32,766 nt of DNA from NCBI GenBank assembly GCA_004124475.1, contig SCKK01000041.1, positions 1 to 32,766 of the forward strand. The letters run 5' to 3'. Under the pieces are notes generated by a model. The model had not been told where the DNA came from. It saw nothing but the letters and a program-made list of their open reading frames with translations, and searched no databases. This stretch comes from Fidelibacterota bacterium (GTDB taxonomy: Bacteria; Fidelibacterota; Marinisomatia; Marinisomatales; SCKK01). Each line of letters starts with the position of its first letter. The first letter of the stretch is position 1. Made by a program: the position numbers and the translations under genes. This document shows positions 15,837 through 24,656 of the stretch, piece by piece.

Positions 15837-16713
15837 CAGAAACAAGTTCAACCTTATCCTTTAAATGTTTTAACCTGTCGGTCGTTACGGTTAAGGGCTT
15901 CGATGCCCGTATCTGTATACTTGCTGCGTATCGACCTGAGAGAGTCCTAATTACTTTCCGAGGTAGTGGTATAAATCTCATTAACTTTTGGATAGTAGGA
16001 TCGTTTTCAGGAAATATTTTATCTACCGAGCGTTCTTGAATAATATCTATTGCTTCAAAACCCGCTGCCTTAATGAGTTCTAAGTAGTTATCTTTAGTTG
16101 ATGCACCCGATATACACCTTACGTACGCCGTAACACTTTTTCGAATAAACCAGGGCAGTTTTCGATATAAGACAATATCTGATACAGCAAGAACTCCTCC
16201 TGGCTTTAATACTCGAAACGCCTCTCGGAAGACCCGTGGTTTTTCCGGAGATAGATTGATAACACAGTTGCTGATAATCGTGTCCACTGAAGCCGATTCC
16301 ACAGGGAGTTCTTCAATATTTCCAAGACGAAAGTCAATATTTGTAGCTCTTACATTTTCCTTGTTATTATTAGCTTTAACGATCATTTCCGGTGTCATAT
16401 CCACTCCAATCACCAAACCATTGGGACCAACTTTCTGAGCAGCTAGGAAACAATCGAACCCGGCTCCACTGCCCAGATCTACTACGGTGTCTCCCGGCTT
16501 TATCTCTTCTAACGCAAGGGGATTCCCGCATCCTAAGCCAAGATTAGCTCCGCTTGGGACTGAATTCAGATCCTCCTTAGAATATCCGATATTCTTGCCA
16601 TATTCATTAACATTAAGTGTCTGATCCCCGCAAGACTCGCAGCAGCCGTTCCCTTCCTGTTGTGGGATCTTGCTGTAATGCTTCTTCACGTTCTCTTTGA
16701 CCTGTGATTTCAT
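15826..16713 (-). CDS. arsM: Arsenite S-adenosylmethyltransferase
   Basis: 295 residues from the ATG at 16713, chosen because GGAGG lies six bases upstream; the ATG at 16719 would touch it. The SAM-binding motif is VVDLGSGAGFDCFLA. The three cysteines conserved in ArsM and used to bind As(III) are all present: C62 in GLGCGNP, C150 in SNCVINLSPEK and C200 in VRCISGA. The protein methylates arsenite to methylated arsenicals using SAM, in the cytosol. An additional CC-x2-C lies near residue 25. The gene follows arsR with a long out-of-frame overlap, so arsenite-responsive control is likely. No arsenic efflux gene is in view. Confidence 0.92.
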   Translation of the reverse strand: MKSQVKENVKKHYSKIPQQEGNGCCESCGDQTLNVNEYGKNIGYSKEDLNSVPSGANLGLGCGNPLALEEIKPGDTVVDLGSGAGFDCFLAAQKVGPNGLVIGVDMTPEMIVKANNNKENVRATNIDFRLGNIEELPVESASVDTIISNCVINLSPEKPRVFREAFRVLKPGGVLAVSDIVLYRKLPWFIRKSVTAYVRCISGASTKDNYLELIKAAGFEAIDIIQERSVDKIFPENDPTIQKLMRFIPLPRKVIRTLSGRYAASIQIRASKPLTVTTDRLKHLKDKVELVSATA

Positions 16714-17053
16714 AATCATCCTCCATTTCTTCTGTTGAACAGCATTGTTCGATTATATTTACAATCGATTGTAAACGATACGCAATATTTTTGTAGTTTA
16801 TTTTATAGTATGTTTCTCTGCCGTTTCTCTTACTCTCAGCAACTCCGGATTTCTTTAACATGGAGAGATGGCGGGAGACGTTTGATTGATTGATATTCAT
16901 CAATTCCGATACCTGGTTAACGGTCATTTCACCCTTTTCCATGAGGAAGAGAAAAACATTGAGGCGACTTTCATCGGTAAAAGCATTGAAAAAATCGTCT
17001 TCTAAAAACCCACGGCACTTTTTCACAAGTTCAGGAGGACAGCAGATTGACAT
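16613..17053 (-). CDS. arsR: ArsR/SmtB-family metalloregulator
   Basis: A winged-helix repressor with the classical pattern DESRLNVFLFLMEKGEMTVN, a recognition helix NQSNVSRHLSMLKKSGV at 68-84 and a beta wing RNGRETYYKIN. Cysteine pairs occur at the N-terminus (CC at 4-5, C13) and near residue 103 (EQCCS), either of which could sense As(III). AGGGA lies eight bases before the ATG. The frame continues about 33 codons beyond the usual end and overlaps arsM out of frame by 101 bases; the tail has no similarity to the family, so the original stop may have been lost. It probably represses its own operon. Confidence 0.88.
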   Translation of the reverse strand: MSICCPPELVKKCRGFLEDDFFNAFTDESRLNVFLFLMEKGEMTVNQVSELMNINQSNVSRHLSMLKKSGVAESKRNGRETYYKINYKNIAYRLQSIVNIIEQCCSTEEMEDDYEITGQREREEALQQDPTTGRERLLRVLRGSDT

Positions 17054-17082
17054 GATTCTTTCCCTTTATGTAATAGTTAAAC

Positions 17083-17098
17083 ATGCGCATATATGCAT
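17083..17098. promoter_or_regulatory. Candidate ArsR operator
   Basis: ATGCGCATATATGCAT is an inverted repeat with six of eight base pairs matching, 30 bases upstream of the arsR start. Position and AT-rich dyad symmetry suit an ArsR-family site. Confidence 0.4.
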
Positions 17099-17154
17099 AA
17101 AATAATATGTAAAACATCGCAATTCAAGGTGATTTATAAAGTAACGTGAAAACA

Positions 17155-17180
17155 TTTAGGTTTTATAATCGTAACCTAAA
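17155..17180. repeat. AT-rich hairpin
   Basis: TTTAGGTT (17155-17162) and AACCTAAA (17173-17180) are perfect eight-base arms around a ten-base loop, in the divergent arsR-typA spacer. It could be a second operator or an RNA hairpin. No T-run follows. Confidence 0.4.
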
Positions 17181-17183
17181 ATA

Positions 17184-17460
17184 GAGAATAGAGTTTCCTT
17201 TTAAAGAGTCTTATATAATGGCCAGAATTGAAGGTGGGTCATGTTAACAGCCCGTGTATCTGAAAATCAAATATTTTGTCGTGGCAATATAAAAAGAAGG
17301 AAGAAATGAGAATAATGAGGTTTTTATGTTGGATTATCATGGATGTAAACGTGTTATCATAAGTTTCATTCAATCGTTTGGAAATACCGAAACCAAAAAA
17401 TGGAATGTGAATATTCGTGTTAATTATATAAGTAGAATCGTTAATGGTGTGATCAATATG
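17184..17460. other. Gene-free part of the arsR-typA spacer
   Basis: AT-rich sequence with only short, unconvincing reading frames on both strands. Together with the listed operator, hairpin, repeat and -10 box it fills the 556 bases between arsR and typA. No riboswitch or tRNA pattern was recognised. Confidence 0.4.
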
Positions 17461-17483
17461 TTGCCTGTCTGCCGAACAGGCAA
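17461..17483. repeat. Palindromic repeat, TTGCCTGT/ACAGGCAA arms
   Basis: Perfect eight-base arms around the seven-base loop CTGCCGA. The GC-rich element stands out in an AT-rich spacer and resembles the CCTGCC-armed element at 1505-1553. Confidence 0.5.
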
Positions 17484-17526
17484 GCACTTAGTCGTTGAAT
17501 TCACGTAATTTTATTTAACAATTTAC

Positions 17527-17532
17527 TATAAT
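17527..17532 (+). promoter_or_regulatory. Candidate -10 box for typA
   Basis: A perfect TATAAT 77 bases before the typA ATG. The -35 position is weak. A small TATAG/CTATA dyad lies just downstream (17544-17555). Confidence 0.4.
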
Positions 17533-17609
17533 TCTGGAACTTTTATAGAACTATAGTTTCTAAGCTATCGTTAATAGATAATTACCATTAATTTTTTATA
17601 GGTTAAATC

Positions 17610-19430
17610 ATGCAAAAAAATAGTTTTAGAAATATTGCAATTATTGCTCATGTTGATCATGGTAAAACAACCCTACTTGATGGATTGCTTCATCAAAGTG
17701 GTACCTTTAAGAGTCATCAAAATATTGTAGACCGTGTTATGGATTCAATGGATCTTGAAAAAGAGCGTGGTATTACTATTACAGCAAAAAACACAGCAAT
17801 TTATTATAAAGGTATTAAAATAAATATTGTAGATACTCCAGGCCATGCTGATTTTGGTGGTGAAGTTGAGCGTAGTCTTAATCTTGTAGATGGAGTATTG
17901 CTTTTAGTTGATGCAAGTGAAGGTCCTTTACCTCAAACTCGATTTGTCCTACAAAAAGCATTATTAAAAAATTTACCAGTTATTCTTATTATAAATAAAA
18001 TTGATCGTCATGACTCACGCATTAAAGAAGTTGTTAATGAAGTTTACGATCTGTTTATTGATTTAGATGCAAATGACGAACAAATTGATTTTCCTATAAT
18101 TTATACTAATGCAAAAAAACGAGTTGCTCATAATCAATTAGATGATCATTCTACGGACTTAAAACCACTTTTTGACATAATAGTTGATAAATTTTCTGGA
18201 CCGGAGGTCAAGGATGATCATATAACTCAATTTTTAATTACTAATATAGATTATGATCCATACGTGGGACAAGTAGCTGTTGGAAGATTAGAGAACGGGC
18301 TTATTGAAATAAATAAACGCTATAGTCTTTGTAGTAAAGATTCCATTAAATATAATCAAAAATTATCGGCTTGTTACACTTTTAAGGGACTGGAAAAGAT
18401 CAAGGTAGATAAATTAGAAGCAGGTGATATTATTGCTATTGCTGGAATTGAAAATATTCAAATTGGAGATACAATTTCTTGTAATGAAAATCCCAAACCT
18501 TTACCTCGGATTGAAATTGATGAACCAACTGTATCTATGTACTTCCATGTTAATAAAGGACCTTTAGCTGGGAAAGAAGGTAAATTTCTTACTACCCGAC
18601 ATTTAAGTAATCGATTGCAGAAAGAAATTCTATGGAATGTTTCATTGCAATTAATAGAAACTGATAAAACTGATGTTTTCGAAGTTTGTGGTCGTGGAGA
18701 ATTGCAGATGGCAATTCTTATTGAAACTATGCGCCGTGAAGGATATGAATTCATGGTTTCAAAACCTCAAGTGATTACTAAAGAAGAAAATGGTAAAATA
18801 TTAGAACCTATGGAAAATATTTATTTAGATTTACGTGAGGAGCATGTTGGAATAGTTACTAAAAAGCTTTCTATTCGTAAGGGACGCATGACCAATCTAC
18901 AGAACAACGGTTATGGTAGGGTTTCTCTTGAATTTAAAATACCCTCTCGCGGACTTATTGGGTTTAGGAGTCAATTTTTAACGGTTACTAAGGGTTCGGG
19001 TATTATGAATACTCTTTTTGATTCATATGCTCCTTGGTTTGGAAAAATTCCTCAACGTGTTAGCGGAGTATTGGTTGCTGATAGACCTGGTAAAGTAACT
19101 TCTTATGCCAGCTTAGGTATGGTTGATAGAGGGGAATTATTTTTAAAAGTGGGTACTGAAGTGTACAAGGGGATGATCATTGGAGAACGAAATCGTAAAG
19201 GAGATTTAGATGTGAATATTACTCGTGAAAAAAAATTAACTAATATGCGTGCATCTACTTCTGATGCTACTGTAATCTTAAGGCCCCCACAAAATTTATC
19301 ATTGGATCAATGTATTGAATTTATTGCTGAAGATGAGTTTATTGAAGTAACTCCAAAAAATATTCGTATGAGAAAAATGGAATTGGATATAAAGAAGCGG
19401 TTATCTTTAAAGAAAAAAGATAAGGTTTAG
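17610..19430 (+). CDS. typA: Ribosome-associated translational GTPase TypA/BipA
   Basis: 606 residues, the normal TypA length. GTPase motifs are all present: G1 AHVDHGKTT near 13-21, switch region [12 protein letters not shown]3 [16 protein letters not shown]4 NKID. EF-G-like domains follow, and the TypA-specific C-terminal domain contains RKGRMTNL and [11 protein letters not shown]. The protein binds the ribosome and assists 50S assembly and stress translation, notably in the cold. An AGG lies about nine bases before the ATG. The coding sequence is AT-rich, as is the lipid A cluster downstream, and clearly more so than the 5.7-14 kb block. It is transcribed alone and convergent with the next gene. 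Confidence 0.96.
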   Translation: MQKNSFRNIAIIAHVDHGKTTLLDGLLHQSGTFKSHQNIVDRVMDSMDLEKERGITITAKNTAIYYKGIKINIVDTPGHADFGGEVERSLNLVDGVLLLVDASEGPLPQTRFVLQKALLKNLPVILIINKIDRHDSRIKEVVNEVYDLFIDLDANDEQIDFPIIYTNAKKRVAHNQLDDHSTDLKPLFDIIVDKFSGPEVKDDHITQFLITNIDYDPYVGQVAVGRLENGLIEINKRYSLCSKDSIKYNQKLSACYTFKGLEKIKVDKLEAGDIIAIAGIENIQIGDTISCNENPKPLPRIEIDEPTVSMYFHVNKGPLAGKEGKFLTTRHLSNRLQKEILWNVSLQLIETDKTDVFEVCGRGELQMAILIETMRREGYEFMVSKPQVITKEENGKILEPMENIYLDLREEHVGIVTKKLSIRKGRMTNLQNNGYGRVSLEFKIPSRGLIGFRSQFLTVTKGSGIMNTLFDSYAPWFGKIPQRVSGVLVADRPGKVTSYASLGMVDRGELFLKVGTEVYKGMIIGERNRKGDLDVNITREKKLTNMRASTSDATVILRPPQNLSLDQCIEFIAEDEFIEVTPKNIRMRKMELDIKKRLSLKKKDKV

Positions 19431-19480
19431 ATGTAATAATCATTATATCGTTTAAAATAATGTTTTCAGAGTAATCGTTA

Positions 19481-20023
19481 TTATTCTTCGTCTTCCTCGT
19501 CTTCCTCCTCCTCATAATCTTCATAATAAGCGGCGGCTATTTCAGGATCATAATAGTATTCATAATCCTCAAATCCCGGATATTCTTCTGAAGGTAGAGG
19601 GACTTCTGTCAATGGAGCCTTTTCAATCGCGGGAAGTGCAGCGGGTGGTGGTACTGTTGGGGGTTGTGGACGTCTGATGTAATAAAAGATCAATCCGGGC
19701 ATAACTGCGAAGAAAAGAATGATTAAAGAAAGAATCACTCCATCTGAGTTCAGTCTATATCCGCCCCATATATCTTGCTCGATACCATAAGCCATAAACA
19801 CCGCTGAAAACAGAAGTACACCAAAGATGATGAGAAAAGCGCCTGTTTGTCGATGAATCTGTACTTTTGCAAGATTTAGATATAGCATCCAGAACGTAAT
19901 ACCACCAACGATGAAGAGAATTGCCATTATATAATTTTCTGCTAAAAAAGACAGAACAAATGCTAAAACAATTAAAAACAGAATAAAGTAGCTGAAATTA
20001 TTTTTTAAGTCATTCTGTGTCAT
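19481..20023 (-). CDS. Small multi-pass membrane protein with acidic C-terminal tail
   Basis: 180 residues. About four membrane segments are visible (FILFLIVLAFVLSFLA, then IMAILFIVGGITFWMLYL, TGAFLIIFGVLLFSAVFMA and VILSLIILFFAVMPGLIFYY). A Pro-rich linker follows, then a Tyr/Glu/Asp tail from residue 147 (YEYYYDPEIAAAYYEDYEEE and onward). I do not recognise the family. The tail could bind cations or basic partners on one membrane face. It is divergent from the Gfo/Idh gene across 214 bases in which I see no clear promoter pair. Confidence 0.65.
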   Translation of the reverse strand: MTQNDLKNNFSYFILFLIVLAFVLSFLAENYIMAILFIVGGITFWMLYLNLAKVQIHRQTGAFLIIFGVLLFSAVFMAYGIEQDIWGGYRLNSDGVILSLIILFFAVMPGLIFYYIRRPQPPTVPPPAALPAIEKAPLTEVPLPSEEYPGFEDYEYYYDPEIAAAYYEDYEEEEDEEDEE

Positions 20024-20237
20024 AGTAAACCTTCCCGGTAATTATTAATGAAATCCACTGAAAATAACTGGCGGAAGTAGTAGTTATCATGATATCCCCT
20101 ATAAAAAATATCCCTATTCTACAAATGAAAATCAAGCCTAAATTAAAAAACTTTAATTAGAAGTAAAAACGGATATTCCCATTCCGAAAATGGACTAAAA
20201 TCTCTATATTCTGAAAATTCCAAAACTAAAATTATAC

Positions 20238-21233
20238 ATGTCTGAGAAATCCAATAAAGTTAAAATAGGTGTTGTAGGAGTCGGTCATCTTGGTAAACGT
20301 CATTTATTTCATCTGTTAGATATCGATTCAGCGGACTGTGTAGGGTTTTACGATATCGATCCGGCAAGATCCGACGAAATTAGGAAAGCCACCGGGGCTA
20401 AAGAGTTTTCATCTTTAGAGAAACTTATTCAGGCGTGTGAAGCACTGTCAATTGTGGTTCCCACAAAGGATCATTTCTTGGTCGGAGAGAAATGCATCAA
20501 AGAGGGTAGACATGTTTTTATTGAAAAGCCTATATGTAGAACACTAGAAGAAGCTGATGAAATAATCGACCTGGCAAAAGAAAAAAAGGTGATCACGCAA
20601 GTAGGTCATATAGAGCGATTAAATCCAGCTCTCCTTGCACTGGATAAAATACCCATATCCCCTAAATATATAGAAACCCACCGATTAGCTCCCTATAACG
20701 TTCGTGGTACTGATGTACCGGTGGTTCTGGATCTCATGATCCATGATTTAGATGTAATACTGTCGCTTGTCAAATCCCCTGTAACGTCAGTACATGCATC
20801 CGGTGTGTCAATAATGACGAGTTCAGTTGATATAGCCAATGCTCGTTTGAGGTTTAAAAACGGTTGTGTGGCAAATATTACATCGAGTAGAATTGCGACC
20901 AGCTATGTTCGTAAACTTAGAATCTTTCAGCAGGATATGTATGTGACCATAGATTTTTTAAAAGGATTAACGGAAATATATCGAGTTTTGGATGCTAATG
21001 TAAAAGATACAGATGCAATCGTAGCTGCGCCTTTAGAAAGAAATGGCATGCACCGCCAGATTGTCTATGAAAAACCTCCGGTAAGGAGGGTTGACTCCTT
21101 GAGAATGGAAATGAAAAATTTTATATCTTCCGTTCAAGGGACAACCGCTCCGATTGTTTCCGGCGAGGAAGGGAGAGAAGCTCTACGCATTGCCACGATC
21201 ATCCAAGAAAAGATTTCCCAGGATTTACACTAA
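20238..21233 (+). CDS. Gfo/Idh/MocA-family oxidoreductase in the lipid A cluster
   Basis: 331 residues. N-terminal NAD(P)-binding motif KIGVVGVGHLGKRHLFHL; the family's catalytic-type lysine occurs in FIEKPICRTLEEA near residue 97; a C-terminal substrate domain contains VVLDLMIHDLDVILSLV. Family members oxidise a sugar hydroxyl with NAD(P). Position directly before lpxB-lpxK suggests action on a lipid A precursor. GnnA, a Gfo/Idh enzyme that oxidises UDP-GlcNAc at C3 for amide-linked lipid A, has the same kind of context, but its aminotransferase partner GnnB is not in this window. The next gene starts eight bases after its stop, so it likely heads the operon. Confidence 0.87.
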   Translation: MSEKSNKVKIGVVGVGHLGKRHLFHLLDIDSADCVGFYDIDPARSDEIRKATGAKEFSSLEKLIQACEALSIVVPTKDHFLVGEKCIKEGRHVFIEKPICRTLEEADEIIDLAKEKKVITQVGHIERLNPALLALDKIPISPKYIETHRLAPYNVRGTDVPVVLDLMIHDLDVILSLVKSPVTSVHASGVSIMTSSVDIANARLRFKNGCVANITSSRIATSYVRKLRIFQQDMYVTIDFLKGLTEIYRVLDANVKDTDAIVAAPLERNGMHRQIVYEKPPVRRVDSLRMEMKNFISSVQGTTAPIVSGEEGREALRIATIIQEKISQDLH

Positions 21234-21241
21234 GATTTGTA

Positions 21242-21817
21242 ATGGACATGCGCGATTTCATTTTTCGTAATCGTAGTTATATTCCCATACCTCTTGCACT
21301 TACCATCATTTATTTTGCCGGTAAGGGGAATTTATACCCATTTGGTTTTTCTTTGATTATTATTGGAGAACTGCTGCGATTAAATGGAGTTCGTTATGCA
21401 GGAGGTGCTACACGCACAAGGAATGTAGGCGTGCAAACACTTTGCACTTCGGGTCCGTTTGCTTATGTAAGGAACCCTCTTTACTTAGGAAATGTAATAC
21501 TATATTTAGGCATTGTATTGGTTGCAGGGGGAGATTATTGGGTGACAATAATGATGGTGACAACTCTATTTTTCCTGATTCAGTATGGCTTGATTATTTC
21601 TCTTGAAGAAAAAACACTTAAACGGGAATTGGGAGACCCATATATATTATACTATAATGCTGTTCCTCGGATTTTTCCTATGTTAACTCGTTGGAAGGAA
21701 GGGAAAACAGCTTCCCCTCGGTCTTGGGCTAACACCTTAAAAATAGAAAAAAGAACCCTTCAAACACTACTTGGATTTCTTTTACTTTTGCTTGTTCGCA
21801 TACAATTATTTAACTAG
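21242..21817 (+). CDS. Isoprenylcysteine carboxyl methyltransferase (ICMT)-like membrane protein
   Basis: 191 residues, several hydrophobic helices, and the SAM-binding signature of the ICMT/phospholipid methyltransferase family: GPFAYVRNPLYLGNVILYLG near 76-95, with RELGDPYILYYNAVPRIFP near the C-terminus. Bacterial members are integral membrane methyltransferases of unknown acceptor; with lipid A genes on both sides, a lipid acceptor is possible but unproved. The start overlaps no other gene and sits eight bases after the Gfo/Idh stop. Confidence 0.82.
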   Translation: MDMRDFIFRNRSYIPIPLALTIIYFAGKGNLYPFGFSLIIIGELLRLNGVRYAGGATRTRNVGVQTLCTSGPFAYVRNPLYLGNVILYLGIVLVAGGDYWVTIMMVTTLFFLIQYGLIISLEEKTLKRELGDPYILYYNAVPRIFPMLTRWKEGKTASPRSWANTLKIEKRTLQTLLGFLLLLLVRIQLFN

Positions 21818-21833
21818 CAATATTTCTATAAAT

Positions 21834-22973
21834 GTGAAGGTCGGTTCTACTAAGATTTTAATTATTGCTGGAGAAGCTTCCGGTGATATGCATGGTGCAG
21901 CATTGGTAGCGGAGCTACAAAAATTAAATCCAACTTTATCATTTTTCGGGGTAGGTGGTGACAAGATGGATAAAGAAGGGGTTTCTCTTCTTGAACATAC
22001 AGATAAAATGGCTATTATGGGTTTTACTGAAGTGCTCACCAAATATGGTTTTCTAAAGAAAGTTTTTAATAAAGTAATTGATTTGGCAATAGAATTACAA
22101 CCCGCCCGGGCGATTCTTATTGATTATCCAGGATTCAATCTTAAGCTCTCAAAAAAATTTAAAGAACTAAAAATACCAGTTACATATTATATTCCACCAC
22201 AATTATGGGCATGGCATGAAAGCCGAATAGAGATTATAAAAAAATATGTGGATCAAGTAATCTGTATATTCCCTTTTGAAAAAGAGTGGTATAAAAAACG
22301 AGGGATAAATGTAGAATTTGTAGGTCATCCATTTTTGGACTTAAAAGAAGAAATGTTTTCTAAAACAAAATTCCTTAAGAAACATAGAATGCCTGAAGAA
22401 GCACAAATTGTATCTCTGTTTCCAGGAAGTCGGCAGAAAGAAGTAGATCGCCATTTACCAATCATGCTTGAGACAATAAAAAGATTAAAAAAAGAGCACA
22501 AGAAAATTGTTTGTATCATTGGTAAAGCAAAGGACGTTACAATAAACCTGCCTAAGACTAATTATTTGAAAATTGAGGAAAACACACCTGTTTCAGCTTT
22601 AAAATATTCAGATGTTGCAATCGTCGCATCGGGAACAGTCACCCTTGAAGCGGCGCTATTTGAAACACCAACTGTAGTAATTTATAAACTATCTGTTATC
22701 AGCGGTTTTATGGCGAAAATTCTGGTGAAAGTGAAATTTGTATCCATGCCAAACCTGATAGCAAACAAAGCAGTGTTTCCGGAACTCCTACTATCAGATG
22801 GAACACCAGAGAAAATAGCAGCAGAGGTGAAGTATTTGTTGCAAAGCACTACACGCCGAGAGGAGATATTGGGGGAAATTAAGAAAATTAAAATGAAATT
22901 AGGTCGCCCGGGCGCATCAAGACGGGCAGCAGATCTAATCAACAAAGTAATTACCTCAAATAAAAATGATTAA
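21834..22973 (+). CDS. lpxB: Lipid-A-disaccharide synthase
   Basis: About 379 residues. Key blocks are ILIIAGEASGDMHGAALVAE at the start, YIPPQLWAWHESRI near 125, FVGHPFLD, LFPGSRQKEV, and SGTVTLEAALFETPTVVIYK in the C-terminal GT-B domain. It joins UDP-2,3-diacylglucosamine to lipid X to form the lipid A disaccharide on the inner membrane face. The start is not certain: no ATG precedes the conserved N-terminus, so GTG at 21834 was chosen, 16 bases after the ICMT-like stop; a longer TTG reading from 21771 would overlap that gene. The 3' end overlaps the next gene by eight bases. Confidence 0.95.
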   Translation: MKVGSTKILIIAGEASGDMHGAALVAELQKLNPTLSFFGVGGDKMDKEGVSLLEHTDKMAIMGFTEVLTKYGFLKKVFNKVIDLAIELQPARAILIDYPGFNLKLSKKFKELKIPVTYYIPPQLWAWHESRIEIIKKYVDQVICIFPFEKEWYKKRGINVEFVGHPFLDLKEEMFSKTKFLKKHRMPEEAQIVSLFPGSRQKEVDRHLPIMLETIKRLKKEHKKIVCIIGKAKDVTINLPKTNYLKIEENTPVSALKYSDVAIVASGTVTLEAALFETPTVVIYKLSVISGFMAKILVKVKFVSMPNLIANKAVFPELLLSDGTPEKIAAEVKYLLQSTTRREEILGEIKKIKMKLGRPGASRRAADLINKVITSNKND

Positions 22974-23616
22974 AAATATTTTATTTCATTTTAAAGGATG
23001 GATTGGTGGCTTTTTGCTAATGTCTCTATTTAGACTTAATAGACAAAAATTAGTGAACTCAGAAATAATGAAAGAAATTGTACCATCTCGGAAATCAATC
23101 ATTATTTGTTGCTGGCATGGTCGCCTTTTGTTTCCATTATATTTCTTCCGGAATAATGGATTCTATGCTCTCGCTGGACTACATCGAGATGCAGAAACAA
23201 TCTCAAGAATTGGAAATAAAATGGGGTGGAATATAATCAGAGGGTCCAGCAGTAAAAAAGGGAAAGAAGCCTATGATGAAATTGTAAAGAAGTTAAATGA
23301 AAGTGGAGTTACTGTGGCACTAACTCCAGATGGACCTAAAGGACCTAGGTTAAAAGCAAAAAGAGGAACAGTACGAGCAGCACAAGAAACAGGGGCTATT
23401 ATCATTCCGGTGTCTGGGCAATCAAACAGACGTTGGGAGGTGACTAACTGGGACGTGTTAGTCATACCAAAACCTTTTGGAAGATCGGTTTTCGTGTTTG
23501 GAGAACCGTTAACCGTAACCAAGAACGATGATATAAATGAGATTAATTATGAATTGGAAAAGAGACTGATATCTGTGCAGGAAAAGGCTGATGAAATCAT
23601 TGATAATAAAATTTAG
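22966..23616 (+). CDS. DUF374 lysophospholipid acyltransferase-like protein
   Basis: 216 residues. One N-terminal hydrophobic stretch (GWIGGFLLMSLF), a WHGRLLFPLYFF block with the acyltransferase-like His, GLHRDAETISRIGNKMGW, and TPDGPKGPRLKAKRGTVRAA: together these mark the DUF374 family of the lysophospholipid acyltransferase superfamily. Its place between lpxB and lpxK suggests an acyltransferase acting on lipid A or its precursors, an LpxL-like role, though the family is not well characterised. It overlaps lpxB by eight bases and lpxK by 26 bases, a tight operon. Confidence 0.87.
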   Translation: MIKNILFHFKGWIGGFLLMSLFRLNRQKLVNSEIMKEIVPSRKSIIICCWHGRLLFPLYFFRNNGFYALAGLHRDAETISRIGNKMGWNIIRGSSSKKGKEAYDEIVKKLNESGVTVALTPDGPKGPRLKAKRGTVRAAQETGAIIIPVSGQSNRRWEVTNWDVLVIPKPFGRSVFVFGEPLTVTKNDDINEINYELEKRLISVQEKADEIIDNKI

Positions 23617-24640
23617 ATTTCTTCTTTTCCCTCTTTCCCTGTTTTATTGGGGAATGATCATATGGAGGAATATTTATTACAATATTGGTTTCTTTGTTAC
23701 AAGTAAAATACATAGACCGGTAATTAGTATTGGGAATATAGTAACAGGCGGTACAGGGAAAACACCTGCGGTAATTTATTTTGCCAGGAAGCTCACTGAA
23801 ACTGGGGTTAAAGTAGTAGTATTAAGTCGTGGGTACGGTCGTAAATCTACAGGCACTGTTATTGTATCAGATGGAGAAAATAAAAAGGCAAGCCTACAAG
23901 ATTCCGGTGATGAGCCGTTTTTAATGGCAAAAAAACTAACTGGTGTGCCTATTGTTGTTGATGAAGTACGATATCGGGGTGGATTGTTTGCAATTAAAAA
24001 ATTTAATCCTGATGTTATTATTTTAGATGATGGTTTTCAACACCGTTCATTGTATAGGGATATGGATATTGTTCTTCTAAACAGTATTGACACTCCGAAA
24101 GATTATAAGTTATTTCCTTATGGTAATCTCAGGGAGCCCTTTCTCCATTTAAAGCGATCTGATTTTATAATCTGGACGAAAACGAATTTTGCTCAACCGC
24201 CCCCCACTTTGAGAAACAAGATATTCCAAATGAAGATACCGCAGTGCCGAAGTTATATGAGGCCGGGAAAAGAAATGAAGACTACAAATGGCAGTATGAT
24301 TTTATTTAGTGAGATCGCAGCAAAGAGGATATATGCCTTTTGTGGCGTAGCAGATCCCCTGTCTTTTAAAAAACTGTTAAAGGGAGCCGGCGCTGAATTA
24401 GTTCGGTTTAATATTTTCAATGATCACCACATATATAATACTGAAGAATTAAAAGGAATGCAGATAGAGGGGGAAGAATTGAACGCAGATATTTATTTAA
24501 CGACGGAAAAAGATTTCTACAAAGTTATTGAGGTTTCGCCCAATGATATGGCAATTTATTCTGTAAGATTGGAATTTACCCTACCTGGAAAAGTGGAAAA
24601 GAGATTGTTGGGCGAAATATATAGCAAGCTAAAAAATTAG
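23591..24640 (+). CDS. lpxK: Tetraacyldisaccharide 4'-kinase
   Basis: 349 residues. N-terminal membrane-associated helix (FLLFPLSLFYWGMIIW), the LpxK-type P-loop SIGNIVTGGTGKTPAVIYFA near 46-65, VVVLSRGYGRKS, SGDEPFLMA, and the Walker-B region VIILDDGFQHRSLYRDMDIV. It phosphorylates the 4' position of the lipid A disaccharide with ATP at the inner membrane. The start overlaps the DUF374 gene by 26 bases and has AAGG just upstream. It is the last gene of the cluster, ending 16 bases from the convergent surface-protein gene. No Kdo transferase (waaA) is in the run. Confidence 0.95.
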   Translation: MKSLIIKFRFLLFPLSLFYWGMIIWRNIYYNIGFFVTSKIHRPVISIGNIVTGGTGKTPAVIYFARKLTETGVKVVVLSRGYGRKSTGTVIVSDGENKKASLQDSGDEPFLMAKKLTGVPIVVDEVRYRGGLFAIKKFNPDVIILDDGFQHRSLYRDMDIVLLNSIDTPKDYKLFPYGNLREPFLHLKRSDFIIWTKTNFAQPPPTLRNKIFQMKIPQCRSYMRPGKEMKTTNGSMILFSEIAAKRIYAFCGVADPLSFKKLLKGAGAELVRFNIFNDHHIYNTEELKGMQIEGEELNADIYLTTEKDFYKVIEVSPNDMAIYSVRLEFTLPGKVEKRLLGEIYSKLKN

Positions 24641-24656
24641 ATGGATTGGAATTCTA

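Noticed and set aside
17239-17508. Overlapping short reading frames on both strands in the arsR-typA spacer
   Set aside because: No ribosome binding sites, no family-like sequence, and both run through the palindromic repeat.
17610-19430. Horizontal transfer of typA suggested by its AT-rich composition
   Set aside because: The lipid A genes at 21.8-24.6 kb are similarly AT-rich and are core genes, so the composition is more likely native; the methyl block is the richer outlier.
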